This document shows positions 35,222-45,583 of a stretch of 64,000 nucleotides of DNA, in pieces. The stretch is taken from the NCBI GenBank assembly GCA_963920575.1, contig OY986969.1, positions 9,545,096 to 9,609,095 of the forward strand, in the 5' to 3' direction. This DNA comes from Narthecium ossifragum. Taxonomy: Eukaryota; Streptophyta; Magnoliopsida; Dioscoreales; Nartheciaceae. The translations under genes and the position numbers were made by a program. Numbering within the stretch: the stretch's first letter is position 1; each line of letters opens with the position of its first letter. Under the pieces are notes generated by a model. The model was not told where the DNA came from. It made no database searches and saw only the letters and a list, made by a program, of their open reading frames with translations.

Positions 35222-38200
35222 CGCCCCCGCAAGATGGAGCTGCCATCGGCAATTCCAATCTTGGATCTCAAGAAGGTAAACCGTTGGTTGGACAAAGACT
35301 TGGTTAAAATATCAGCCAGCTGATCCGTTGTGTGAACATGTTGAACATTAAGCTTGCCTTTTTGTACTAAATCACGTACAAAGTGAAGATCGATTTGTAT
35401 GTGTTTCATTCTGGAGTGGTGTACTGGATTGAAGCTTAAATGTGTAGCCCCGAGATTATCACATAATAGCATAGGTGGCCCCTTGACCTGAAAACCAAGT
35501 TCAGTAAATAAGGAACGAAGCCACATTGTCTCGGAGGCTGCGGTTGCGAGTGCACGATATTCAGCTTCGGTAGATGAGCGTGCTATTGCTCGCTGTTTCT
35601 TCGAACTCCATGATATGGGATTGGTGCCAAGAACAACCATATAAGCGGAAGTAGAGCTTCGGTCATCAAGATTTCCAGCCCAATCTGCATCGGAGTAGAC
35701 CTTTAAATTGGGTTTGCTATGTTTGTTGAGAAGTATGCCATGAAAAATTGTGTTCTTAAGATAACGTAACAATCTTTTGGTAGCAGTCCAGTGAGTGATC
35801 GTAGGACGATGCATAAATTGAGATAGCTTGTTAACAGCAAAGCCAATATCAGGGCGAGTGAGAGAGAGATACTGAAGAGCGCCAAGCACTCTCCTATATT
35901 CGGTGCAATCGACAGAAGCTGCACCATCATCTAACTTTAAGGGCACACTAGTTGACAAAGGAGTAGTGACATCACGAGCACCATCCATCTTGGTACGTGA
36001 AAGCAAATCTCTGATGTACTTGTGTTGAGATAAAAATAATCCAGTCTCAGTAGGAATGACTTCAATGCCCAAAAAGAAATGCAAGGATCCCATATCTTTG
36101 AGTGAAAAACGATCACCCAACTTGCTGATGATTTGAGATATAAATTTGTTGTTGTTGCCGGTGATGATTAAATCATCCACGTACACCAAAAAATAGGACA
36201 CAACATCACCAGATTGATAAATAAATAGAGAGGAATCTGCTCGAGAGTTGGTGAATCCAAACTCAAGTAAGGCAGTTCGTAGTGCATTATACCATGCACG
36301 AGGCGCTTGCTTCAGTCCGTAGATGGACTTGTGTAGCTTGCACACAAAGGTGGGTTTTGAAGTGTCTTTGAACCCTGGTGGTTGTGTCATATATACTGCT
36401 TCACTTAGATCGCCATGCAAAAATGCGTTGTTCACATCCAGTTGTCTCAAGGACCAACCATTCATAACAGCAATCGAAAGAACAACTCGAATGGTAGCGG
36501 GCTTGATGACCGGACTGAATGTCTCCTTATAGTCCAACCCAGGCCTTTGATTAAACCCCTTAGCAACTAGTCGAGCTTTGAACCGGTCCACCGAGCCATC
36601 AGCCTTCCTCTTCACTCGGAAAACCCATTTACACCCAACAATGTTGTATTCAGGTTTTGGAGGAACAAGTGTCCAAGTCCCATGCCTCATGAGAGCAGTT
36701 AACTCGGTAGACATAGCAGCTCTCCATTGTGGATCATGAATAGCTTGGTTGACATTGGTTGGTTCAAGAGATGGAGCAATTGGATGTTTGGTGACCATGA
36801 ATAATTGCTTAGGCTTGGATATGTTATTCAAAGATCTAGTTGTCATGGGGTGAGTACGCTGGGGAGGTGGATTAGCAGGACTAGTGGGGTTGGAAGATGA
36901 GATGGGTGGTGTAGTGGAGATGGAGTTGATGTCAGTAACTGGAGAGGTGGGGGTGGTTGCATTAATTGCTTGTGAGGAAGAGAAGCTTGAGAGCAACAAA
37001 CCTGGAGAAGCTATGAGAGAGGCGCTCCCATCATTCTGAGACAGTGGCAATGGATTCGCTGGAAGTACTTGATGTGGCAAAGAAGCTGTAGTGGATGAAG
37101 GTGAAGGCTTGTCCATTTGGGTTGGCGTAGTAGGAGCGGTGGGTGTAGGAGATGCACATGGGAAGGTTGCTTCATCAAAAGTTGCATGTCTTGAAATATA
37201 TAGTCTTTGTGCTTGCAAATCAAAGCATTTGTAAGCACTTTGACTAGTAGAGTACCCAAGGAAAATGCAAGGTGTGGATTTAGGCTAAAGTTTGTGTGTA
37301 TTATAAGGCTTGGTTAAAGGATAACACAAACAACCAAACGTCCTCAACTTGAGATAATTGGGAGGGTGACCAAATAGAGCATCAAAAGGTGATCTATTTT
37401 GTAAGAGAGGAGTGGGCATTCTGTTTATAAGGAAAGTGGCTGTCTGAAAGGCATACGGCCAAAAATCCAATGGCATAGAAGCATCAGTAAGAAGGGTCAA
37501 TCCTGTCTCGACGATGTGTCTATGTCGTCGTTCAGAGACCCCATTTTGTTGGGGGGTGTGAGGAGCAGTAGTATAGTGATTGATCCCATGAGAATTCAGA
37601 AAGGATTTTAATGCTACATATTCCCCTCCATTATCAGAATAGAGGCTCTTGATTTTTGTTCCAAACTGGTTTTCAACAAGGGATTTAAATTGAGGAAAAA
37701 CATGCTTGACATCAGATTTTTGTTTTAAGGGAAAGAACCACACATACTTGGTATAGTGATCAACAAAAATGATATAGTATTTAGAACCATCGATGCCAAC
37801 ATGTTGAGAAGGACCCCAAACATCAGTATATAGAAGCTCAAGAGGAGAAGCACTAGTGAGACTGGTTTGATGGAATGGCTGCTTGTGAGCTTTATTAATA
37901 GAACAAGAAGGACACAAGGATTGAACCAAATGCTTATTAAATTGAACAGGTAAGGAGAAAGTAGTCACAAGGCGCTGGACAGTTTTTTTGGAGGGATGTC
38001 CGAGTCTTCTGTGCCAACCATCAATTGAAGTCCTCTCATGCACTAAGGCAAGAGCTTTATTTTTCCGAATTGCCACTGTGTCAGGAAGAGGGTATACACC
38101 ATTCTCACATTCTCCTCTTAGGAGAGTCGCCCCCGTGCTCCGATCCTTCACAAAAAAATGAGAGGGATGAAATTCAAGAATGACATTGTTATTTGTAGTG

Positions 38201-39366
38201 AAATGATGGACAGACACTAGATTCTTCTGAATGTTTGGAACACATAAAGTATCATGTAAATGAAAAGTACGAGTGGGTGATTTTAGAGAAATGGAGCCAA
38301 TGTGTGTGATAGGCAAACCTGATCCATCACCAATTACCACCTCATCCGTCCCATCATATTCAGAGTGAATAGATAAGTTGGATAGATCGGTAGTGATATT
38401 ATGGGAAGCTGCAGAGTCTACAAGCCACCTTTTCTCTTTAGCTTGGGCCATGGAAACACAATTGGCTTCAATGGACTGTAATTGACGACATTTCTTGGCA
38501 GTATGACCAATTTTCTCACAAAATTGGCATACTACATTTGACTTTGGCTTCCAGTTTCCTTGATTCTTGCCATATTGATTGCTGGTGCTCTGCTTGGAGT
38601 AATTGGTGTTCTGCTTCTTGGAATACTTGTGTGAACTTGAGATGGATTTCTTATGTGTAGCATTGGCTGTTGCCACTAGAGTTTGTGTGGCATTTTCCAT
38701 GCGTTTAAGATAACTCTCATGACCAACTAACAGATCATGGAGTTCCTCAAACGTGAGAGGTTTTTCCCTGGTTCGAATGGGTGCTGCAATTTCTCGGTAG
38801 TCAGAACCAAGTCCATTCAGGACATGGAGGGTGATGTCATCATCCGAAAGTGGGGTGTCAATGGTAGCGAGTTCATCAGCTACCACCTTAATAGCATGAA
38901 GGAAGTCCGAGACTGAACGAGAACCCCTTTGCATTAAGGTGAGCTCCTCTTTTAACTGCATCACTCGGGTGCGTGACCTGTTGGCATATAATCGAGTGAG
39001 CTTAGACCATGCGGCATGAGACGTCTTGGCCGTGGCAATCAAAGGGATCACCAATGAAGAGACCGAGGCAAGAATACCATGTAGGATCAGCTTATCTTGG
39101 CGGATCCAATGGTTGGAGGCTCCTGCAGATATTGCCGCGGCAGAAGAAGAGTCAGTAATGGAAGGACATTCTAAGGTTCCATCCACGTACCCCAATAAAT
39201 CATAGCCTATGAGCAAGGCTTCAAACTGTGCATGCCACGATGGAAAATTTGAGGGTGTGAGCTTTTCTGGTATCTGGGTAGCAGCATTGATAGCTATGAT
39301 AGGAGGCTCCGATGAGAATGAAGGGGTGATGACAAGATTGGCTTGATTGCTAGCAGAGTTTGACAT
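35209..39366 (-). pseudogene. Copia gag-pol polyprotein with one in-frame stop
   Basis: 1386 codons in one uninterrupted minus-strand frame except a single TAG at 37285-37287 (codon 694, after KPYNTHKL). Order: gag (UBN2-like) from residue 1; zinc knuckle CQFCEKIGHTAKKC near 274-287; protease VDSAASH near 316; integrase zinc region (HRRLGHPSKKT..CPSC) and DDE core (YTDVWGP, LYSDNGGEY, TPQQNGVSERR); reverse transcriptase with KARLVAKGF, LDVNNAFLHGDL and YVDDLIITG (near 1062); RNase H with YSDADWAG (near 1226) and ARSSTEAEYRAL. The terminal stop lies inside the 3' LTR. Near-identical LTRs and one nonsense mutation point to recent insertion. The stop separates integrase from RT, so the copy is probably not autonomous. 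Confidence 0.95.
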
Positions 39367-39401
39367 TGCGGAAGAGCAGATCGTATCTCGTTAGAGCAAA
39401 A

Positions 39402-39414
39402 GCGTCTGATACCA
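39402..39414 (-). other. Primer-binding site of the Copia element
   Basis: TGGTATCAGACGC on the minus strand, immediately after the right LTR and 36 bases before the gag start codon. Confidence 0.88.
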
Positions 39415-39730
39415 TAAAGAAGCTAAGCTGACACAGATTTGATTAGAAAAAAACTCAACCACATTATTACATTTCTTGTGCTATATTTATACATCTATAC
39501 ATAGAATTCTAGAGAAACTATTTATGGACAGATTGCTAGGATTGATATACCCATAATGGCAGTGAGGTAGAGCATAATTCCAGAGAAGATTATGTGAGAA
39601 GATCGCTGAAGATATGCATCCGTTATGGCAGCTGGCTGGAGAAGATCGCTGAAGATATGCATCCGTTATGGCAGCTGGCTGGAGCATGATTGAAGGAGAG
39701 ATTGCTGATTTCTTTTGCTATTCCTTTATA
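39415..39730 (-). mobile_element. Copia LTR (right; 5' LTR)
   Basis: A 316-bp LTR matching 34906-35221. The right flank begins GTTTT; the left end of the array is truncated, so no target duplication can be checked. Confidence 0.9.
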
Positions 39731-40196
39731 GTTTTCACCCCAAAAACAATCTGAGTTGTGTTATTGCCCCCATAAGTAAGACTTATGGGGGCTTGGCCGA
39801 TTCCCCCATAAAAATATGAGATACCTTAAATATTCTTAGACATTAAAATAATCTTAGTTATAATTAAAAAATATGAGATACCTTAAATATTCTTAGACAT
39901 TAAGATGCATATGCAAAGTACATTAATCTTGATGTCCAAAGGTATTTGAGCCATTTAATAATTACTTAATCATAATTAAGACGAACTATTAATAAGATGG
40001 AAAGACATATATATATATATATGTTGGAATAATTTCAATGTTTACAAGGAGAAGTATAACATTGTAATATGCCCGCAGGCCGCAGATACTTTTCCCTGCC
40101 TCCATTATTCATCTCTCTCTGACTTGACTTCGAGGTGTAATTAATTGATTCTGGGTTTACAAATACAAATACAATGAATGAACGGAACAGTTGGCG
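39731..40196. other. AT-rich spacer with hairpin and direct repeat
   Basis: CCCCCATAAGTaagACTTATGGGGG (39767-39791) is a perfect 11-bp-stem hairpin. A direct repeat of ATATGAGATACCTTAAATAT occurs near 39818 and 39871. A short (AT)n lies at 40007-40022. No gene. Confidence 0.7.
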
Positions 40197-40344
40197 AGGT
40201 GGCATCCACTTGACGTGATGAGTCACATCAACAAGACTGGGTATCATAAATTACACTTCGACTTAACGCCGAGGTGGCATCCACTTGACGTGATGAGTCA
40301 CATCAACAAGACTGAGTATTGTAAATTACACTTCGCCTTAACGC
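40197..40344. repeat. 74-bp direct repeat, start of duplicated unit
   Basis: Two copies (40197 and 40271) beginning GAGGTGGCATCCACTTGACG and ending CTTAACGCC/T. The end of the first copy and all of the second recur at 43455-43580 as part of the large tandem duplication. Confidence 0.9.
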
Positions 40345-40869
40345 TGGCCACATTAATTAAGGTGGCTGGCTTACATTAATGGCAATCTGGCTTGGCCGAG
40401 AGAGAGAGAGAGCACGCGCGCGCGGGGGCTCGAGGGCACTCGAGTTGGTCAGGAGAGAGAGAGGTTCTAAGTAAACCAAGGTTTTTACCAAGCACATTCA
40501 TAATTGAATTGAAATAACAAAACATACTATATCATCATCTAAATCATATCCCAAATTTACCATTAACAAACACCTCATTCCCCACTTTGGCCCACCCCAC
40601 ACCCTGTCCCACCCGATCCATCACCCTACCCTACTCCTTAACCTAGGCCACCAAAACGCCACCCTCCTTCTCTGGAGAACTCCGGTGTTCTACGGCCGAA
40701 CCCTCAGAAGCGTCACCACCGTCCCTTCTCCCAACGTCCTTCGATGTCCCTTCTTGGACAAAAGAGACTGACATTGATCAGCCGAAAATGAGGAAGATCG
40801 ACAAAAAAATGGAGACCAACGTCCCTTCTCTGGCAAGAGAATGAGGCTTGAGCACAACAAAAAAAAGGG

Positions 40870-41378
40870 TGGCGCAGGGTAAAACATGAAAGATGGACCT
40901 CTCTATGGGAGAGACAACTAGACTCTCTATGAGAGAGATAACAAGATTTCTTTAAAAAAAGAAACCAAAAACTCTAATTTTTATTCATCCAAAAACTAAA
41001 ACTTCACAAACCCTAAGGCCTCCTTTTATAGGATTAAGGAAAGACCAATTCAACTAAAACATAAACTCAAACCCTAACCCAAATATTAACCCGGAATTCA
41101 ATAATAAAAGAAATCCTACTCAAAATAGGAAAGTTGTCAAAAATAGAAACCGATAAAACTGCCTTAAAAAAGAAATTCACTGAAACTGAGATTTCGGGCC
41201 AAAGGAAAAAGAATTTGACGATTTGACGAGCAGTCATGGAGAGATCAAAGATCTCCGATGATAAATGACGGGCTCGTCGAGCCGGTCGTTTCGACTGGTC
41301 GCACGCTCCGATCGGACACCCGGATCAAAAGTTATGCCCGTCCGACGGTCGGGGTCGCCCGGGTTTTGTCCTGCATCA
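40870..41378. mobile_element. Solo LTR, TSD AAGGG, empty site in copy 2
   Basis: A 509-bp element with ends TGGCGCAGG / CCTGCATCA, flanked by AAGGG (40865-40869 and 41379-41383). In copy 2 (near 48190) the sequence runs straight through with no insert. A reversed TATA-like CCTCCTTTTATAGG near 41022 suggests minus-strand orientation. Confidence 0.9.
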
Positions 41379-41454
41379 AAGGGACAAAGTAAAGCGAAGA
41401 GAGGTTCCACACATTCCCATTTTCGCATTGATCGGTCATATTTTTCCCTTTTTT

Positions 41455-41650
41455 TGGTTTGTTCGGCATCACGAAGCCTATCTCTTGTGCTATTTAATTG
41501 GTTTCACGCAATCGAACATATCTCTTGTGTCCGGTTGCATGAAACTGATCATTAACCTATCTTCGGTTTCAAACGCCCGAACATTAAGCACATGTTTGAA
41601 CGTTTCCAATCGAACATTTGTCTTTTGTTCGGTTTCATGCTATTGAAAAT
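41455..41650. repeat. Array of TTCGGTTTCA..CGAACAT hairpins, copy 1
   Basis: About five diverged units, for example TTCGGTTTCAAACGCCCGAA followed by CATTAAGCACATG (33 bp). Its duplicate is at 48265-48470. Same design as the arrays around the MULE at 22.9-26.3 kb. Confidence 0.8.
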
Positions 41651-41832
41651 ATAGTCTATGAACGGCTATGAGAGGCTCAACTTTACCAGTTTTTGCATGT
41701 TGATAATGGACACGTAAAGTGGCATGTTCGAAGCAAGTAGGGGAGAGCTCGTCATCGATTCCAATACCGAAGATCGAGCATCGTCGCCCCACCGTATCTA
41801 AGAGGTGACGACGGAGAGCAGAATACAAAGAA

Positions 41833-42439
41833 TAACTTCTTTGTATTTTCTATTTTGAATTTTATATTCTTTTTCTAAATATGATCTTATGGATTTGATT
41901 TTAATGATAATAGAATTGAAGGAACAGAGTTTTCTTGATGTAATTTCAGGCCTACATGATTTCTGTGATTAATTATTGAGATCTATAAGATTATTTTCAT
42001 GTGGTTTGTAAATACCTGATGAGATACTTTATGCTTAGTGATGATATGTTATGCTTAGGTTGTCCCATAGACAAGCTATGCTAATCGAATATAAAGTATG
42101 TCTTTCAAAAACACTTATCTTCTTTTAGGGATTCATGCAAGCTTAAGAAGCTATGAATCTATAATGTCTGGATAAGAAGACAAGAGGATAACTAGACAAC
42201 ACAAGAAGTGAAACTAAAGTGGATTGAGCAATCCCTAGGTTTTTTTCTCTCATTAATTTATTTTAATATTTTTCCATTGCTTTTTTAATTAGTTTTAAAA
42301 ACCCAATAAACCCTTCTTTGCTTTAGGAATAGAGTTTTGAGATTTAATTCCGGACTTCATCGTTATTTTACCCTATAGTGTAGTATTGGGATAAGGGTAT
42401 ATAAATTTATAAATTACGATTTAATGACTAGACCGACCA
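41833..42439 (+). mobile_element. 3' part of a gypsy (family Z) LTR
   Basis: Matches the right half of the LTR at 52315-53659, from TAACTTCTTTG to GACCGACCA. It is fused on the left to the PMD element by a deletion and followed on the right by PMD coding sequence. The flank GTGGC may be a decayed partner of GCGGT at 52310-52314. Confidence 0.8.
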
Positions 42440-43089
42440 GTGGCCCTATCCTTGGCAGGCTCAAGGAAGAGAGTATCCTAACGGAGTTCATGACCCATGT
42501 CGCATATCACATTTGGCATGGAGTGATAAAGTGTTTAACTAGTACACACATATTTGAATTTCTTTGTTATTTATTAAAGAACGCGCCCCAATGAAATGGT
42601 TGGCCTATGGGACTATGTTGAAATCCTGGCGAGGCGTCATCGAGAATGCATTTAAAGCTGCTATCCATCAATCATGACTGGGAAATCTGCTGGATTGTAC
42701 ATACACAACGATCACTTTATCGTGTCTGCACTTGTTGAGAGGTGGCAGCTAAAGAGCAACACATTCCCTACCATGCGGGGAGATGACCATCACGCTTGTC
42801 GATATGAGATCCATTCTTGGCATCTCAGTGGAGGGACAAGCCAGGGACCTCCGTAAGCTGAATATTGTGAAGGTAGCGCAATTGGTGTACGATTAGCTGA
42901 GAGTCATCAGGGAGAGTGCTTATAAGCACCTGGAGGATAACAGAGAGGCACTAAGACTGAAATGGCTGAAGAAAGAATGTAACGTCGAAAATGTCGGCTT
43001 TGATTGTTCGGTAAAGGCATTTTTACTTTACCTTATGAGATGCACACTCTTTTATAATAAGCCAGGTAGTAAAGTATATGTGTCGTACT
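42440..43089 (+). pseudogene. Plant mobile domain (PMD/MAIN-like) fragment
   Basis: Reads GPILGRLKEESILTEFMTH, VAYHIWHG, then after a stop IVSALVERWQLKSNTFPTM, a one-base frame change, GEMTITLVDMRSILGIS and LKWLKKECNVENV, then AFLLYLMRCTLFYNKPGS. These are the landmark motifs of the PMD of MAIN/MAIL1 proteins, which is also carried by plant transposons. Stops and frame changes make it nonfunctional, and LTR Y copy 3 cuts it at 43090. The N-terminal acidic part survives in copy 2 (48640-48676 and 52244-52314). Confidence 0.82.
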
Positions 43090-43454
43090 TGTCACACCCC
43101 GACCCAGAAAACCCATCCGAGCCGAGGCGTGAGGGGAAACCTACACTATTCATCTCCAAGTGGCGCGATACAATGCGGAATTATAGATAAACTTAAACAA
43201 ATTATATTTCAGAGGTGAAACAGAAATTCGATTCATATATATATCAAGCTGTACTGATACAAGATTTGATACAAAATCCTCCAAGGAAAAGATATTATAC
43301 AAATAATCCCAAAAGTCCTCAATTATTTACAAAATTTATCAAAAGTACAACAGTCGTCCTCCAGCAACCTCAAACACCTCTGGATGTAGTCGCGCCTCCA
43401 AAAGCTGATCTCGCCGGCTCTACTGAAGAAGAACTGGCGCCTGCACCTGCAAAC
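43090..43454 (-). mobile_element. LTR family Y, copy 3 (truncated)
   Basis: Starts TGTCACACCCCGACCC as in the other Y copies but stops at about 43454, where it abuts the second copy of the tandem duplication with a short CAA microhomology. It inserted within the PMD coding region. Confidence 0.85.
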
Positions 43455-43675
43455 GCAACAAGACTGGGTATCATAAATTACACTTCGACTTAACGCCGAG
43501 GTGGCATCCACTTGACGTGATGAGTCACATCAACAAGACTGAGTATTGTAAATTACACTTCGACTTAACGCTGGCCACATTAATTAAGGTGGCTGGCTTA
43601 CATTAATGGCAATCTGGCTTGGCCGAGGGAGAGAGATGAAGCTCTCGAGTTGGTCAGGAGAGAGAGAGAGAGGGT
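43455..43675. repeat. Start of copy 2 of the tandem duplication
   Basis: Repeats 40231-40455 (CAACAAGACTGGGTATCATA through the GA-rich tract) with few changes. The break lies in the middle of the first 74-bp repeat. Confidence 0.9.
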
Positions 43676-43680
43676 GATTC

Positions 43681-45079
43681 TGATACGAGTCGATCCGACT
43701 CGACCAACTGGATCCGAACCTAGAAGAGGAACCAAACTGGTTCAACCTCTTTCCTAGTTTGACTTGGGCTTCCCTAGTTCAAACTAGAGTATTTAATTAG
43801 TATTTATCATTAGTCTTTTATTGAGTCCTAGTTGATTGTTAGGAATTAATTAAGAGTCCCTTTGAGTTAGGAAGTTGAGTTGAGTCAGAAACCTTATTAC
43901 TTGCTAATCAAGCAAGGGGGTTTTCTAGTGGATTAGGACTCTGTCAAGGTCTCTATAAAAGGACCTTAGTAGTTTGTATTAGGTTATGATGATGCATGAT
44001 GAGATTAATAATTATGAGTAGTTGATAAATTATCATAGGAGTAGAATATCATAGGAGTAGAGATAATATAGCTTCCACCCGATATCTACCATAGATCCAC
44101 CTTCTTCCCCGTCGGTCATCTTCTCCGCAGCCGGCATCGCCTTCACCTTCATCTTCCTTCTCCACGCTACTTTCTCTCTCCGCCACGTCAGCGACCCCAC
44201 GCCACGTCATCGCCACGTCAGCTCATCTCCTTCCTCTCTTCTCTCCCGTGCCCGAAACCCTAAGCTACCGCCGACCATCGCCGTTCTCTCCTTTCCGGCC
44301 GTCCCCGTCGCCAACCAAGACCGCCAAAGCCTTCCCCTACCTCCCACGACTCCGGCCATACCCTTCCCGTCGCCCTTCACCATCTCCGGCGCCTTCCTCG
44401 GCAACCGACCTCCGTTCCCTTCGCCGTCAACCCCACGCCCGTCCCCGATTTCACCCCTAAACCCTCCTAAAACCTTCCTTGTCTCTCCACGACCCTTTCC
44501 CGACCATCTTCTCGACGTCCCAAGCCCCAGCCGAGCTCCCCGTAGTCCCCGACGCCGGTGAACCCAAACCCCTACCGCCGTCTCCCCCAGATCCGGCCGA
44601 TCCTCCATCCATCTCCCAGATCCAAGCCGGTAGATCTCATCCCCTACGTCCCACGACCCCTCCTGACACTATCCCGACCGCCGCCGCCGCCCCTACGCCG
44701 GCGATCTACTCCGGCGAACCACAGCCCTTGGATCAACTCCGGTTCAGCCCAACCAAGTTGGCTCAGCCAACTCTAACTTGGTTCAGCCAGCCAGTTGATT
44801 CAGACTCAGCCCACTCTGATTTGGCTCAGCCACTTAACCCACTCCTAGCCGTTTCAGCCAAGCCACTTAGCCCAATCCGAGCCAGATTCAATTCCAAGAG
44901 CCAATCAACCAATCCAGACTTGACCCAGTCGAGTCCTACCCCAATCTGAGCCAGATCTGAACCAGATTCGATCCAGCTTCAGCCCATTGGACTCAAATCA
45001 AGTCCGATCATGCCGATTCTGATCGATTGGAGCAGTAGAGACCCATTACGAGAGGATCACGAGTAGACCGCTCGTAACA
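43681..45079 (+). mobile_element. Solo LTR, TSD GATTC
   Basis: A 1399-bp LTR with ends TGATACGAG / CTCGTAACA, flanked by GATTC (43676-43680 and 45080-45084). The TATA box CTATAAAAGG near 43963 gives plus orientation. The C-rich ORFs at 44.2-44.95 kb lie in its downstream part and have no domains. Absent at the matching place in copy 1 (near 40460). Confidence 0.92.
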
Positions 45080-45088
45080 GATTCTATA

Positions 45089-45313
45089 AGCGTCCGTTTG
45101 GATACACGGGATCTCGGCGGATCCCGTGTATCCGGTGAACGCGCGGATCCCGCACCACGGGATCCAGCGTTTGAGATCCGCATGGATCCAACGTTTGAGA
45201 TCCACGTGGATTCCGCGCGGATCCCGAAAATTGGAATCCGCCATCCACGCGGATTCCGCGCGGATCCCGGAAATTGGAATCCGCCCAAGGGCGGATTCCA
45301 ATTTCGACGTCCG
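45089..45313. mobile_element. Half of a foldback MITE
   Basis: Begins GCGTCCGTTTGG and has GGATCC-like repeats and AAGGGCGGATTCCAATTTCG, matching the left half of the MITE at 28010-28224. It stops at CGACGTCCGCTT, the centre of the palindrome in the full copy; the right half is missing. Not present in copy 1. Confidence 0.75.
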
Positions 45314-45583
45314 CTTAAACCAAGGTTTTTACGAAGTACATTCAGAATTCTTAATACACTCCAAGTAAATTGAAATGGGCAAAAAATACTACATCACCAT
45401 CTAAATCATACCCCCAAATTTACCATTAACATGCACCTCATTCCCCACTTTGGCCCACCCCGCACCCTATCCCCCGATCCAGCACCCTATCCTACTCCTT
45501 AACCTAGGCCACCAAAACTTCACCCTCCTTCACGGGCGAACTCCGGTGTTTCTACGGCCGAACCCCCCAGAAGCGTCACCACC

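Larger units (their letters stand above)
40231..43089 (+). mobile_element. PMD-carrying element, copy 1
   Basis: Copy 1 of a unit repeated at 43455-52314. It consists of the 74-bp repeats, a GA-rich tract, a C-rich segment (40540-40740), a hairpin array (41455-41650), a junction at 41833 to an LTR fragment, and a PMD pseudogene (42440-43089). It is interrupted by a solo LTR (40870-41378). Alignment with copy 2 shows about 94% identity by eye in the hairpin array. It is probably a MULE-like or other PMD-bearing transposon, but its ends were not found. Confidence 0.7.

Noticed and set aside
44207..44949. Long proline- or arginine-rich ORFs
   Set aside because: They lie inside the downstream part of a solo LTR bounded by GATTC duplications; C-rich composition explains the open frames.
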